Below, one piece after another: positions 36,255 to 59,700 of a stretch of DNA of 64,000 nt. The translations under genes and the position numbers were made by a program. Source of the DNA: Hydractinia symbiolongicarpus (lineage: Eukaryota > Cnidaria > Hydrozoa > Anthoathecata > Hydractiniidae); contig NC_079875.1 in NCBI RefSeq assembly GCF_029227915.1, positions 23,181,001-23,245,000 on the forward strand, written 5' to 3'. The notes below the pieces were generated by a model. That model made no database searches. It had not been told where the DNA came from and saw only the letters and a program-made list of their open reading frames with translations. The first letter of the stretch is position 1. Each line of letters opens with the position of its first letter.

Positions 36255-36696
36255 TTAAAAACCTAGAAAGTCTACATATTCGTTGTCATTGCCAAATAAA
36301 TCGATTAAAAGTACATTGTCATCCACATCTTTGTTCTCTTCACTTGAACTGCCGTCACTCAGCGAGGGAAGTTTCCTTTTGGAACCTGTACGTGTTTTGT
36401 ATCCACACCGTTTTCTTTGATTTGGTCGTCTGTCCTTTTCCTCCATCCACATTCTTACAGCATTTGATGGGTCATACTGCTCTATAGACGGCCCGTCTTC
36501 GACAATCCTCAAAAGGGACTCTAGTCGGTTTTGTGACAATGAACCCCTATTGATAGTTTTGACAGTTTTGAGTTTGGAAAACATGCGCTCCAACTTGGCA
36601 TTGCTTACAGGGATCGTGAATAACAATTCGACGAGAATTAATAAATCTTTCCACGATTGATTTCTGGATGATAAAAAAATTCTTCTCCAGCAGACC
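36255..36696 (-). CDS. hAT-type transposase C-terminal dimerisation exon (partial)
   Basis: The minus strand encodes VCWRRIF, SWKDLLILVELLFTIPVSNA, KLERMFSKLKTVKT, LSQNRLESLLRI and a basic then acidic tail (KRCGYKTRTGSKRKLP, SSSEENKDVDD) ending FGNDNEYVDFLGF. This is the C-terminal dimerisation region (hATC) of hAT transposases and their domesticated relatives. The frame stays open upstream of the ATG at 36626 to a plausible acceptor (catacag on the minus strand, 36697-36702), so this looks like the last exon of a larger gene. The next upstream exon is uncertain: a stretch near 37045-36975 with donor gtaagt is a candidate. The zinc finger and catalytic domain are not seen. It could be a relic or a domesticated gene. 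Confidence 0.6.
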
Positions 36697-36702
36697 CTGT
36701 AT

Positions 36703-39243
36703 GGTGTCGCCGAAACAGAAAGGTATTCGTGTGAGTATCGTAGGAGATCGTGAAATTGATTTAACAGTCAGTTAATAATGTTTACAATTATACTATTGGG
36801 AATAATTATGTTAACACAATTTACCAATAGTTATGTGCATTTATAAAAGTTATTTTTCTTCAAGAATCTTTTGTTTATTACGCCCAAGTTAATAACTTAC
36901 GAGATTCGCAGGATAATTAATAAGAACAAAAGATAAACAACTACCGCTTCCAAGAAAAATGTGTGAAACTTACCATATGCTTTCATCTGGACTGGACTGT
37001 GAGATCTTGAAAAAAATCTTCCCATCTTAAATTCTTTTTCCATGCACTTTTTTTAGTGTAGCCACCATGTGTTTTTCCATACCCATTTTTTGTTTACGTT
37101 CAAAATGGGTTTCTGAACCAGAGCGGTGGATATTCTACCAAGCAGGCTGCAACATGTCGGATGTAATATTTATCCTTAGTGTTTAACAAAGGGTGTGATC
37201 TGACATGATCTGACATGATTTTGCAAAATGCACTTGACTGGATTAATAAATATAGGCTATATATTTTTTAATTCATGTACTTCACATTGAGTTAAAACTA
37301 ATTTGATCAGCAAGCTAAGCTGATGATTGACAGAAAATATAAATGTCGAATTTTCTCTATTGCACAAATTTTGGATGGCAATATAAACATTATTACGAAA
37401 AATTTGTGTGCGACTGTGCCCAAAAAGAATGCGCAAATTCGATAAAATAAGACAATTTTTTAGGCCATTTAGAGATAATTAACTCCTATGTATACAGAGG
37501 TGTGGCACTCGAGGGCTAAAATATGCTGATATCAGCAGCAAAAATCTGAAAATCATAAGGCAGAACCACATTTTTTCAAAATTACCCAGGGTTCCTTTCT
37601 GATGTCTGATGATGAAAGATAGTCGCATCTGGATAATATTTATTTTGTGGTATTAAGCTACCTAGCTAGTACCATGCCAGCACTCCAGGGGCACATTTGT
37701 TATTAAACAATGACTTGATAAAGTACAAGAGCTAAAAATATTATTTTTTGTAGCTAGCTACACAAAAGATTTTTCAAGGCATTCTGTCATTTTAAATAAA
37801 GATAGCCGGCTAGCTATTTGGACCTCCCATAACAGTTGACAGTCAAGGCTTGAGTATATAGCTAGTTAGGTATGTAAGGCATTGCATGTTGGTTAAATAT
37901 GTTGTCGTAACAAACAGAAACCTGTATTTCATAAATAAATTTCTGCAAATGTGCAGGTTTCTTTTATCGAACGAGAACCTATTTTTCATAAATAAATTTT
38001 TGTAGATTTTTAGGTTTCTCTTATGAAATAACAAATATTGGGAAAAATAGTAATAGCCAGAATTAATATTCGCTTGGAGCGGAAAGACCTAAAGTCTTTG
38101 TCCAGGTTAAGACTTAGTGAAGGGTAAACTGTGTCACATGGAGGACACTTAGTGTAATGTGTTACAAATCCAGTGGAGCGCTTATTGCATTAAAGATACA
38201 GTATATTTTTCATAAACCAACATTCATAGGACTTATGATGAAGCCTATTGACACTTCTGCAAAGCAAATACAGTTGTTTAGCATTTTTCATCATAATAAG
38301 TTCCTGTGGATATTCAAAAATTAATTCTGAGTGGCACTAGGCTGAGTGATTAGTGCAAGTAAACGTGTTGCAGATCCAGGTGGACAAAAAAAACAAAACT
38401 TTCTAACCACTTTGTATTTATACGGCATAAAATTTAGATTATGTATTTGGCAGTGTGCCTTAGAAGCACATTCTCACTTTCTTTGAGCTGGATAAGGTAT
38501 TTGGTCCTAAACCTGGGACACATTTTATCTGTTTAAATTATTTTTAATCCTAAGAATCACTTTGAATGTTTTCTGTACACTTGGCTTGTCAAAATTGATA
38601 TGCTGTCCAAAACAGTTTATCTGTGTCTCCAAAAATGGCTAAATTCAGGAACTCAGAAACTATGGTAGTAGTAAAAAACTTTTTTGGGTTCATTTCATCA
38701 AACTGGTCTAAAAACATAAAAAAATAATTTTCAAGTCATTATTTCAATTTTTAACGAAGTAATAGGACTTTTACTTAGTATAGCTTTTAACACTCCTGAC
38801 ACCAAAATGGCTGCAGGGACCAATTTATAATATTTTATAACAACCTTTTTTCTGATGTGTTTTTATTTTCCTTCAAAAGTTGTTGCATAGCTTTTGTATA
38901 TGATATTAGGATAAGGATGAAAAAGTTACTGTGGGACATGGGTAAGAATTTCCAGCGAGAAATTTGAAAACTAATAAATGACAAAATCGCAAAAGTTTAT
39001 CTTAAAAATTTTAATTTTTGTTAATGTGAAAGTAATCCACATGAAAAAGTTTTTTATGAAGAAATCTTCCATATTACCCATATATATAGTCTTTTTTACC
39101 ACATCTTTAGAAACCAACTGTGCAAATTAAGAAATATGAGAAAGATGTTTTACTTAACCTGAAGCCTTGTTAATTAATTTCTTATTTTTAGAAGTAGTAG
39201 CATATATCTTATATATTAATTCTGTTACAATTGATGTTGTAAA
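36703..39243. other. Region upstream of PGGT1B
   Basis: No gene is firmly supported apart from a possible upstream exon of the hAT-like gene (37045-36975, minus). A two-copy ~57-bp tandem repeat lies at 37918-38030 (aacct.tatttcataaataa...). Repeated GGCTGA..ACTTAGT blocks (38090-38400) recur in intron 1 of PGGT1B (39700-39920). A candidate 5' acceptor (ttatttttag) ends at 39191, just before the PGGT1B start. Confidence 0.45.
37918..38030. repeat. Two-copy ~57-bp tandem repeat
   Basis: Both copies contain aacct..atttttcataaata, aattt.tg.a.at followed by aggtttct.tta. They are moderately diverged. Confidence 0.55.
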
Positions 39244-48972
<9,729 letters not shown>

Positions 48973-50795
48973 ACATCTGTTAAATAATTTTTAAAAGAAT
49001 TTACCCTGTTTGTTTAATTTAATTTATGCAATGACTGGTTAAAAGCCATGCCTTTTTATATTTTTGGGACAAAAATGATAGAAAGTACCAGCAATAAAAT
49101 AATGTCACGGCTTGTTTATAGAGAGGCAATGAATAATCAAGATTAAACCGCAATTAGTAATTTGAGTCTCAACTCCATGTGTAGTGTCATATGTAAAAAA
49201 ACTTTTCAGTAACAATTAGAAATTATAAAATAAAATATAAATATCTGTACAGCAAAAGAAAATGTATTTCTGCGAAAGAAATTATTTTAATACATTTTGT
49301 TAGCCAAATTTGGATCAAAAGAGTAGATAACATAAGGCTGTATATATTAGAGTGTTAGTTGAGATACTTTTTGTCTTTTAAGTTTTTGTTTGTGAATTTG
49401 TAGCAACTACACTAAAAAACCCAAATGTTTTGTCTTTAAAAGTACGATGTTTTTCAATTTTCGGAGTCAAAAGCTCTTAATTTTTGTCCAATTTCCATAA
49501 GGAAGTACCTTAATTTTTATTTTGTAAACCAAATCTCTTTGTCCACTCAGTTCTTTGTTTTCTTTGAAGAACAGGCGTTCCTTTATGTTGCTATTCATAT
49601 GGATGAATGACTTATTAGTCTACATGGAAACGTATACACCTATATCTGGCTTGCATGGACCCTACCTTATCTATATTCTTATTACCCAATTTATCTATAG
49701 ATAAATTGGTTAATGAGTCTGTCATTAACCAGAGCAGTTATATTTTCTTTATAACAAGAAAAGCTTAATGTCATTTTTTCTATCACATAAATATATGTCA
49801 TACTTTTCATTTTTTATGCATATATTATACGCTATAAACCTTGTTTTTTCCTAGCTGTTTTAGTGTAATCTTCATTCATTGCTGTTTTTTAAACTGTCTC
49901 ATTTGTGTGTTTTTGCAGAGGTGGGTATATTTTTGAAAGTTTAAACTGCAAATCACTTATTAATCAAACAATTTAGACGATTCAACAAGTTGGGGTAGTA
50001 CTTGGAAATTATAGTTACAAATTCCCTTAGTGGGACACCTTCTAATTGCTTGACATGGCCAGTGCAAATCATATGCTATGTGCTATATGTTATATGTTAC
50101 AATGTTTCTCTTATAAAAATTGAAATATGTCATTATCAGGAACTATGAAGTAAATTAATTTTTCAATTTGAATTATTTTATTGTTCTTTTTAGTTTGAAA
50201 AGCACGTTAATAAATAAGAGATCTACAAAATTTCTTTCATGTTTTTAGTAAGTACTTTAAAGATTAAAGAATGGTATTTTCCTGGTTATAGTTATGAGAG
50301 ATGTCTTGGCAACAGTGGAATGACCTGTATGCGAAGTGATATGAAAAGAACTGTTAAATTCTGCATTATCTTTACTAATATTACTTTGATTTGTATGTAT
50401 GTCAATTAAAGATATTGAGGTCATGCGGTAAAGTCTTTTTCAAAAATACTTATTTATCCTGCTAAATGATTTCAGAAAAGATTTTTGATACTCTAGAATT
50501 TATCGTCATAATAACAAGCAAATTTTCGTTCAATTAAAGTAAAGTCAAAGTAGTAGAAAATTAAATAATGTATACCACGAAAAAAAATCAGTGATAGAGC
50601 TTCCCTGATGTAATAAAGAGATAATTTTTGTTTTTCTTAATGTACCTGATTTTGAAAATTTTAATTTTTTACATTAATTAATCTGCAAAGTCTTTCGAAA
50701 AATCTCAATTTATGTGCAAAAATTATCTGCCTATTATAAGGTACTTACTTTTATAGGTTGCATAGCCTGCAGGGATATAAAACAATGCATCTACG
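48973..50795. other. Intergenic between PGGT1B and the CCDC87-like gene
   Basis: No gene is seen. It contains the PGGT1B poly(A) signal (AATAAA at 49093), an imperfect palindrome centred on 49697, and a candidate 5' acceptor (acttttatag) ending at 50756 before the next gene. Confidence 0.5.
49681..49714. repeat. Palindrome CCAATTTATCTATAGATAAATTGG
   Basis: A perfect 24-bp core palindrome (49686-49709), extended imperfectly by attac on the left and ttaat on the right. Confidence 0.8.
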
Positions 50796-53700
50796 ATGGA
50801 GATGAGTAATATCAATGAATCAGCAACATTAACTGCTGTAAGATTATTGTTGTTGTTGTCTCTGTATTTTCTACCATCACTGTACACGTAATAAATTATA
50901 TAGCGGTAAATTAAATAAACATTTTATGGGTTAACTAAGTGCCTATACAAGCTTACCCTTTTATTGGAAACGAAAGTGTAGTTTTTGTAGATTTTAAGGT
51001 CTCTATTAAAATTACTGGGTGCCTGTGAAAGGCAAACAAATGTCATCCTGATATTTGTTTTATCTTAATCAATTCATCTCTTAGTATCTGTGCATAACAT
51101 TATTATCTAATTGCAACTTATTTATCTTATTTGGCTTAAGCAATTGCCCATGTTGATCAAAATTCAGCAAAAATTGGTATTATGTGCTTAATCTTATTGT
51201 TTGCTGGTTTTCACTGTTCCAGCATTTTCTATTTTATTTTAGCAACAATTTTATGAGAAATTTAAAGGTGAAGATATATCTATAGATCTGTTTGCTGATG
51301 CTGATGATAAAGACAATGGTAAGCGATTCCGATTGTTGAAATATTTTAATCTTCTTGAGGTGAAAGTTTTTTCCTCTTTTTGGATGATGCGATTTTTTTT
51401 TAAAAAGTGGAAAAAATTAAAGATATCAAAATTATTGTGCATGCATTCCTCTGGACTATATTAACATAAAAATATATGCAGCTTAATTTAGAAAATTTTG
51501 AAGCTTACCTGCTAGGAAAAATAAGTTAATTTTATCTGAAGAACTTGAGAATTTGTCTAGGAATTTGTATATTTAATTTTTTTTGGAAAATCTTGATTTT
51601 TGTTAAGATTTGGAACTTAAAAGTTCCACTAATTCTGCAAGACATCATGAACTAGCTCTGAGTTTGATGTTGAATTTAAAAGTTTTTCCAAAGCTGGGTT
51701 TTTATGGTTTTTTTTTGCTATTATGTTTGCCTTGGGAGTTTTAATGTTTAGTTATTGTAATATGCTTGTTAGGCCAATTACATTTTTAGGGCTAGTTGAT
51801 GATGTCATAATTTTGCATAATTAGTGAAAGTTTTAAGACCTTGATAACAAATCAATATTTCCCAAAGAAAAGAAAAAGATGAAAAAACTAAATTGTTTTT
51901 TTTACCGAAGGTAAGCAGGATGTCATGCCAGTATTGCTTTTTTATCTTTTAGAACGTTCTGTTGATTTAAAGAAGAACACATCTAGAGTGGTTACACCCA
52001 TTGATGTAACTGATTTTCTTCTAATAAACTGAGTTTATTTTGCATTTTATGAATTATTTTGCTAAACTTGTTCTTTCTTGAATATTTCAGCAAACAATCA
52101 CGCATCCACCATCAACGCATACAGAACTAACAAAATGTTTTCGAGAAAGACTCTCGCTGCAAGTTGATTTAGAACATGTTACTACGAATGATCAAACACA
52201 ACTAGTATGTCCAATCTGATACTCTATAGGTGTTGTCTCAACACACTTTTGTTCATTTATTTTTTTTACTTTATTCAGATAGATGTTTTGACAATGGCCA
52301 TTGTGTCTGTTTGGCCAGAACATCGAAAACAAGCACCGGATCCTTTCTTGGTAATTGTTTTTGAAATTATTCTAATTTCAACGTCCCGTTAAGCATTGTT
52401 ACTGTATATATACAAAGACGTCTTGAGTTCAAAATGTAGCATAGGTTATTTTTCACTTTAGAGCGATTATGGAAACATGGAGTTACAAAGGTATTTTTTT
52501 TAATATAAATTTTTCTTGATTAAAATCAAAGTGAAATATATAAGTATTCACAGTCATTTCAGATAATGTAGTAATATAGTATGTAATGTTTTTAGAAGAG
52601 TTGCAACACATGTTATACAAACTGCAGAGTATTTGTTCTATTCATATATTGCAAAAGCAGAAGGTAAATGTTTTTTTTGTGTGCACATTTTCTGGTGTGT
52701 TACAATTCTCCATTTTCCTTTTCTCTAGTAAGTCAATATGGTTCTTTTCATATTTAAAGAATGACGTAAATCGGCTCATAAAAAAATTTACTAGCCATAG
52801 TTCAACCTAATCTGCCGCCCCAACCTTATTGCAATAATACTGTACAGGCCCGCTATTTGATCAAATGTTATGAGATAATTTGGTTCTCACGTTTCAATTA
52901 GGCTAAAAATTACACAACTTGCTTATGAACCATTAGGGCACTCTCGTCCCAAGGATCTATCTTCTCTTTTTTAAATCGCCAAGTTTTTCTACTTGGCCAG
53001 TGACTTTAGTCACGAGCAACACATATTAGTGTCGGGTTTAAAATTCCAGTAGTGTTAGTAAAAAAAATTAGGTTTGAGCAACTAAGTCTGAAAGAGTAAA
53101 AACACTTTTTTTTACTTTAAGTAAAGAAAGTTCGAGGTACAAAAATCAACTTTTGTGGTCAAGTCTTCTTAGAAATTTTGTGGGAATAAACTTTAACGGA
53201 TTTGAGAGTTTATGTATTTGAAATTATTTTGAACTCTTTATAAACAAAAGAGAGAGAAGAATTGTCTTAAATTTGTTTCGCGGGAATCAAATTTTCCATT
53301 TGTTAAAAATTTCACGTGAATAAACTTTCACATGTTTTACGGAAGAAACTTCTGCAAGAATTAAATTGCCACGAAAGTTCTACCCTAAAATAAATCTGAA
53401 GCCTGACCTAAAAAATAAGTTGTTTATATTTTACTGTTGTTAATCTAGGACTTTCGTGGCATTAAATTTTTTTGTTAAAATCCTAATCCAGATTTTATTT
53501 CTGTGCTTCTAACATTAAAAACGTAGACAAGGAGAAAATGAAAAATGAAATAAAATAAATATTTTATAGAAAACATAATTTTTAAGCATACGTTAAAAAT
53601 ACAAGTTTTAACAAAATCAAGAAACACAAAGAAACGCATTAAAAAGGAAGCAAAAAAATGTTTATTTAACAACTGGACTAAAGGAAGGCGTAAACAAAAC

Positions 53701-56700
53701 AAATCTATAAAACAACCTTTATATGTGTTGTATTGGTTGGAATAAGTTGCATAATAAACTTTTTAATAGTTATATATTATTGGTTATATATGTTAATGGA
53801 TATATATTAAAAAAGGTTAAAAAATATATACATAAAATATTCATATATCAGCTTTACTCTTCAGTATCCTCCATGTCACTGCCATTGGAGTGCTTTGATA
53901 TGGCTGAAGTGATTTTTTTTTTGCTAACTGTAAAGTCAAAGTGCTCCATCGACAAAAATTCATCTTCCAATTGGTCTTTAGCTTGTTTACCAGTTGTGGG
54001 AAAATTGTTACAACAGTTTGTTTGATTTCTGATTCCATAAGTGTCAGTTCAACTGTAAACATATCTGTGCATCTTGTGACCTTCATTTTCCGCCCGCAAG
54101 ACAAGCATTTTACTAATGACTTCTGGAAACGGAGTTACCTTTTTTAAACATGAATTGTTTACGCAAGATTTATAGCCATCTACTTTAACTGATAGTATTT
54201 CCGGGCATCAGATTTTTAAAGGCATCAGGTCTTTTATTATTGGTATTTTTGCCCAGTCCACTTTGATGATCTCATCACTTTCTTTTCCTTTCTGTCGAAG
54301 TTGTGGTGGAGAGTTTCATCCCATATTTGCTCTGTAGGACTAAATTTGACACGGACAAGGAGACATCTTCTTCTACAATATCAATTAGCGGTGAGCAAAC
54401 AGTAATTGCAATGTGCGAAGATTCATCTGCCATGATACCGTCTCGAACAAACTTTTTTGTTTTTCCTTGTCCAACAAGGACCACATGTTCTTCTTGGGTC
54501 CACTTAATTTTTCCTTGTAAGGTAAAGGTGCCACTTATGCCATGTTCTAAAACATGTTTTATTGTCAAGTCACTTAAATCTCGGTACTGGAATGTGACAT
54601 CCTGGTTTTCCTTAACCCGTCCACCGGTGTTGCTATTAAAAAAGAACATGTTACTTTTAGTTGGTGACAACCCAATTAATCTAACGGGTTCTTTGCTTTC
54701 TTCTTTTTCGGTAAACAGATTTCTCTTCATACTGCTAGTGGACATCACTCGTATCTTCTTAGATTCCGAAGGACTCGTTTTGACATGTACATCGAATTAT
54801 GGATTCCCTTTTGCAGATATCATTGTTGGAGATACAAATGTCACATAACCACTAACACCTACGGTTAAAAAGATAGAAATAACAAATATACATGCCTTTT
54901 TACTACGTATAGATAAAATTAAATCCCATTTGATGAGTTTTGCTATCAGAACGTATATACAACACAATTCTGATAAGAAATCAACTTCCTTCAGTATTTG
55001 GTTTAGAACTTTCACTAGACATAATTTTCTAAAAGCAATAATAAGACAAAAATATTACAATTCGCAAACATTAACCAAAATTTAATAATTTCACAAAACT
55101 TTAACAGTTTTCTATTGTAAATTGTTATTTAACTGATGTAGTCGGTTTTCTTCAATGCAACAGTATTTATAATTGCTAGAATGTTTAACAGCCAAAAGCC
55201 TGTCATAGGATATAGGCTCTATTAACCAGCCATTTTTTCAGTGGCACCTAAATCAATTATCGCTTTAGACAGTGTTGAGCCTTGAGATTTATGTATTGTA
55301 ATAGCTGAACTAAGTTTTAAAGGTAGTTGCTGTCTTTCCATGTTATCATATGTGTTGGAGTTGGCTATCACTGGTGCTATTGGAACAATACCTGGCATAT
55401 TATTAAATGATGGTCTGTTATAAGAATGAAATTTAACAAAAACAGCAATTGGTAAGGCTGGAGGTTGGTGACCATCTTTGTATGTTATATTTACTATCTT
55501 TCCATTGCACAGACCCATTTTCGTCCACAGATTTCTTGTTAGCATAACAGAACAATTAATAGCAAAATGTAGCAGCAATTCCAAGCCTACAAATTCATCT
55601 GCAGGCAACTTTGAATCTTTTGGGGGGTTATTAAGAGCTTTAATAACATAGATTGGTACATCTAACTTTCTCGGTTTTTGGAAATTCCATTCCACTACTT
55701 TTTTATTAGAATAAGCAAGTCTGGTAGTAAAGCAATCCACATATTCTTGTGGATATGAACTGACAACACGAGTGCATAATATTTCCCAATCTTCAATCAT
55801 ATTGTCACCATCACGTAATCGCATGAGAAGGTTTCGGAACTGATGTTCACCATTGCTGTTTACTCTTTCATTGACAGTAAGCTTCACAACAGTTTCAAAT
55901 TTCCTGGGCACAATAGCCCATCAATTTTGTTGATTCTTCTGGGAGAGAATGGTAAAGCGGTTTATCTGAAACAGTTGGCAATTGGGCTATATCTCCTACC
56001 AAAGTTACTGAGTAACCACCAAATGTAGTGTCTAAAATTCCACTTGCCTGACGTAAACGACGATCTATCCAACCTATAACTGAGAATTCATCAACGATTA
56101 AGTACTTTAAGTTTTGCAATCTTTCTTGCAACTGTGCTAGCTGGAGGCCTCTTAAAGCACAACTGTTTTTTCTACGTATTGGTAATCATAGATACAGAAA
56201 TAGACTATGAAGTGTCACACCATTAATGTTATACGCAGCTATGCCAAAGAAAGCTGACACTATACAAGAATTATTAAGCAATTGTTTTAGTGCACTTATT
56301 ACAAAACTTTTACCTGAGCCACCCTGTCCTGTGACTATCATTAGTAATGGTTGTTTTGACGTAGAGGTCAAAAAGTGATCTTTCACAACATTGTAAGCAC
56401 GCAATTGATCTTCATTAAGAAGGTTAAGATCAATATTAATTGTATGCGCAGTTGATGTTGGATTTTTTTCTCATTATCCAACCATAACGGTACACTATTT
56501 ATTTCAGAACTTGTAAAAAACAATCGCTGTGATTCTATTTCATTAAGGCAGTCAAGATTTACAGTTGCAGTATGTGTCGCATCCATACCAGTCAGACGTG
56601 CCATATACATCCACTGTTCACAGTGTTCTTCACAATTTTCATCATTTACATGTTCTGCATAATCAGTCTTGTCAAGATTAAAGTAAATTTGAGCGTTCTA

Positions 56701-59700
56701 CAAATCCCGGTGCCAATTTGGTTTGACAGTTTTACCAATATCACTAAAAACTGTTGCCATTTAGAAACATAAGTTGCAGGTGAATCCTCCTCATTCTCCC
56801 ACGCATTTGATGGCACATTGCTCCAAGTTCTGTATTTAAGTAACTGAAATTTGCAGTACTTGTCATAATTTACTCCTAGAGGATTGGGAATATAATTAGG
56901 AATTGTTCTAACAATGACAGGTTCTTTACGTGGTTGTAGTTTGTCTTTTTTCAAATCCTGTTTTGAAAAAAAGTCTATCAAATTGAGTTGTTGGACAGCA
57001 GTTGAGTAAGACCCACGATTTCCATAAACTTCTAGACAGGATTTTTCAGTTATTATCTCATCATTTGTTATTGAGCATTTTCTACTGTTTTCCAAAGAGA
57101 TGGGAATTACATTGAAGCTGCTGTGGAGTTTTAGAGATAATATTTGGTCCATAACCTCTTGCATGCCCATGTCCCTTTCACCAACACATTTCATCATTAA
57201 TTTTCTGATTACAGATCTGGATGATGAGATTTTAGATAGATTATTTACGACATAGACAAAAGCATCTCTAGCTACACTTGACATCTTTTCAATTTTTGAT
57301 GCATACTTTGCTAAATATTCAATGCAAGCATATGGTCAATTATCAACTGGATATCCCAATTAGCTCGCCAGCCTTGTAACTGAATTTGTTGATGACGATT
57401 GACACGTGAATCATTTCGCTTTTCCACAATTTCAGGCCTGACTTCTTTTCCCGTCTTTCGTGTTATCTCATTAAATTTAATATAGGTTTCTTCATTCAAC
57501 TCCAAAGGATAACCAAATCTACATTTCTGTTCCCCATCATTATCTACTCTCAAACAGTATCCTGGATTAAACTTGGTATGTTTTTAAACTAAATTAAATA
57601 AGTCTTTATAATCTAAATCTATATCATTCTGCAATGCAAATGTAAACGACTTTCTACATGGGTGTTGGTCAGGTTTTTCCCATTACAGGATTACAACAAC
57701 TTACTAAATAATCAAAATAGTCACAAATTTGTCTCTTAGTTTGCAATGTTTTTTGTTCAGTTGATTTCTCAGTACACATTTCCTTTTGTGCCAAATATTC
57801 CTTAGTAGCCTTAGTTCCCAATTCACAAAGATTTGGATCATTATCAAGTTTTGCTAAACCATGACAATGAATGGCACCCCTAAGAACAGTGAACTTGTAT
57901 CTATACCAATGCCACGTTGCACCAAGAATATCATATAGCCAATGCTTAACAAAAGATTCTACTCTTTGTTTGAAAAACCAATCCAAGAGATGTGGATAGC
58001 TGACAACATTATCTCTGAGTTCGTCTTGCGTTATTAAACACATGTCATTGTCAGAAAACAAAGCATGAAATTCTGGCCAATGAAATTCAGCACATGACAA
58101 AGTCCAAAAAATTGTTGGTGAGCCAGCTTGATGTTATGTAGCCTTTAATTGCTTTTTAACTTGGTACCAGTAAGAGTTGGTGGCAGTTACATTTTTTGCA
58201 TAATACATTAACTTGCTCATTAACTGTGAATAATTACCACTGTGTAGCATTTCTTGTAATTCTTCGACAGTTAGTAATGAATCACCAATATTTGTTTCAA
58301 GTAAAAATTTCCTTGAGAAAGCAACCGTTTTCTATACAGCATATTATAAGCCCAATATCCAAATCGTGGGTGTGCTGCGAACCTGTAACGCCACTTTCCA
58401 TTTATTTTTTCACCAAATTTAACAAGATATTTTAATATCCTTGAAAATGATTCAGTTTCATGGGGGCTAATTTGTTTTTTCAGAGCAATATTTGTAGGAT
58501 CACCTAATCCATATGGAAACAAGGTTGGGAATGTCATAGTTGCTAATCCTGGCACAGAAAACTCATTCATTGGGCTTGCTTCCTATATCAAGGGATTGAT
58601 CTAATAAAATTCGATCTAGTCTATCTTTCTCTAATGGTTCAATAGTATTTTAGTTTAAGGAACTGACTGATTCCACATTCTCTTTTAAGCCAGATTCAGA
58701 GATAGGGCCTTCGTCGTAACTACACTGAAGTTTGTCACTCTCGCAAGCCACTACAACATCTTCAACAACGATGTAATCATTTTGAGGAAGGCATTCTATT
58801 CTTTCAAAATCTAATTTAATATCTTCTTAAAATGGGTTATTTTGTTTTAGCCACACTAAAGCACGCAAAACTTTTTCTTTTATTACCTTAAAATTACAAT
58901 TTTTTTTATTTCTGCTTTAAATGTAAATTATAGAATTGGCAAGTCCTTAGAACTACGTGGAAGAATATTTGGATACTTAGAACTATGTGGAAGAGTTGTT
59001 GAACATTATGAGGTAAAGTCACAACATGGCCTCTATAACTTGTAGTTCCAAATCTAGGCTTCAGATAAACCTACATACAGGGAATGCACGCGAGATAATC
59101 ATTTCCTCAACTTGTGTCAAATCTTGCAATTCAACTGCCACTGAACCAGCTATCATTTTATTTTCAGAACTAAATCTTTTAGAAATGCCCTTATCTCTTT
59201 TACAACGACCAAGCTTCAAAACAAATACTGCATTGATATATTTCAAACTGTAATGATTCCTCGAATCTCTCCATTTCATCAAGAGCTTTTTCCTCTTCAT
59301 GTAATGGAAATGGAAAACCGTAATTTTAATTTCTTTTTCGATTTAAATGATTTTTTTTTACGTTTTACAATAGGTTGATTTTTCTGACTTTCTGTAATAT
59401 TTTTATTTCCAACAATGCAAAAAGAAGTATTTTTCAAATTGTTTTGTTTACCTATTTCTCTGACTTCCTTTCTAAAACAATTTTTATTAAGAATTTTTAT
59501 GTCTTTCTTTTTAAAGTTATACTGAGAGGTAGAATTTAACGACAGTTTATCATTTTTTAAATTCAAAAAATTTTGAGTGTTCCAAACCCTAACTTTTTTA
59601 GTGTCTTATTCATTATCACTGCAAGATCTTTTTTTTTAAATAAATTTATTATCTTGAAACACCTGAAAGTCTGTAAAAATATCAAAGTTTTGACTCTGAT

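Noticed and set aside
54303-54848. 181-aa + strand frame opposite the RPA-like region
   Set aside because: Antisense shadow; the minus strand carries recognisable OB-fold motifs.
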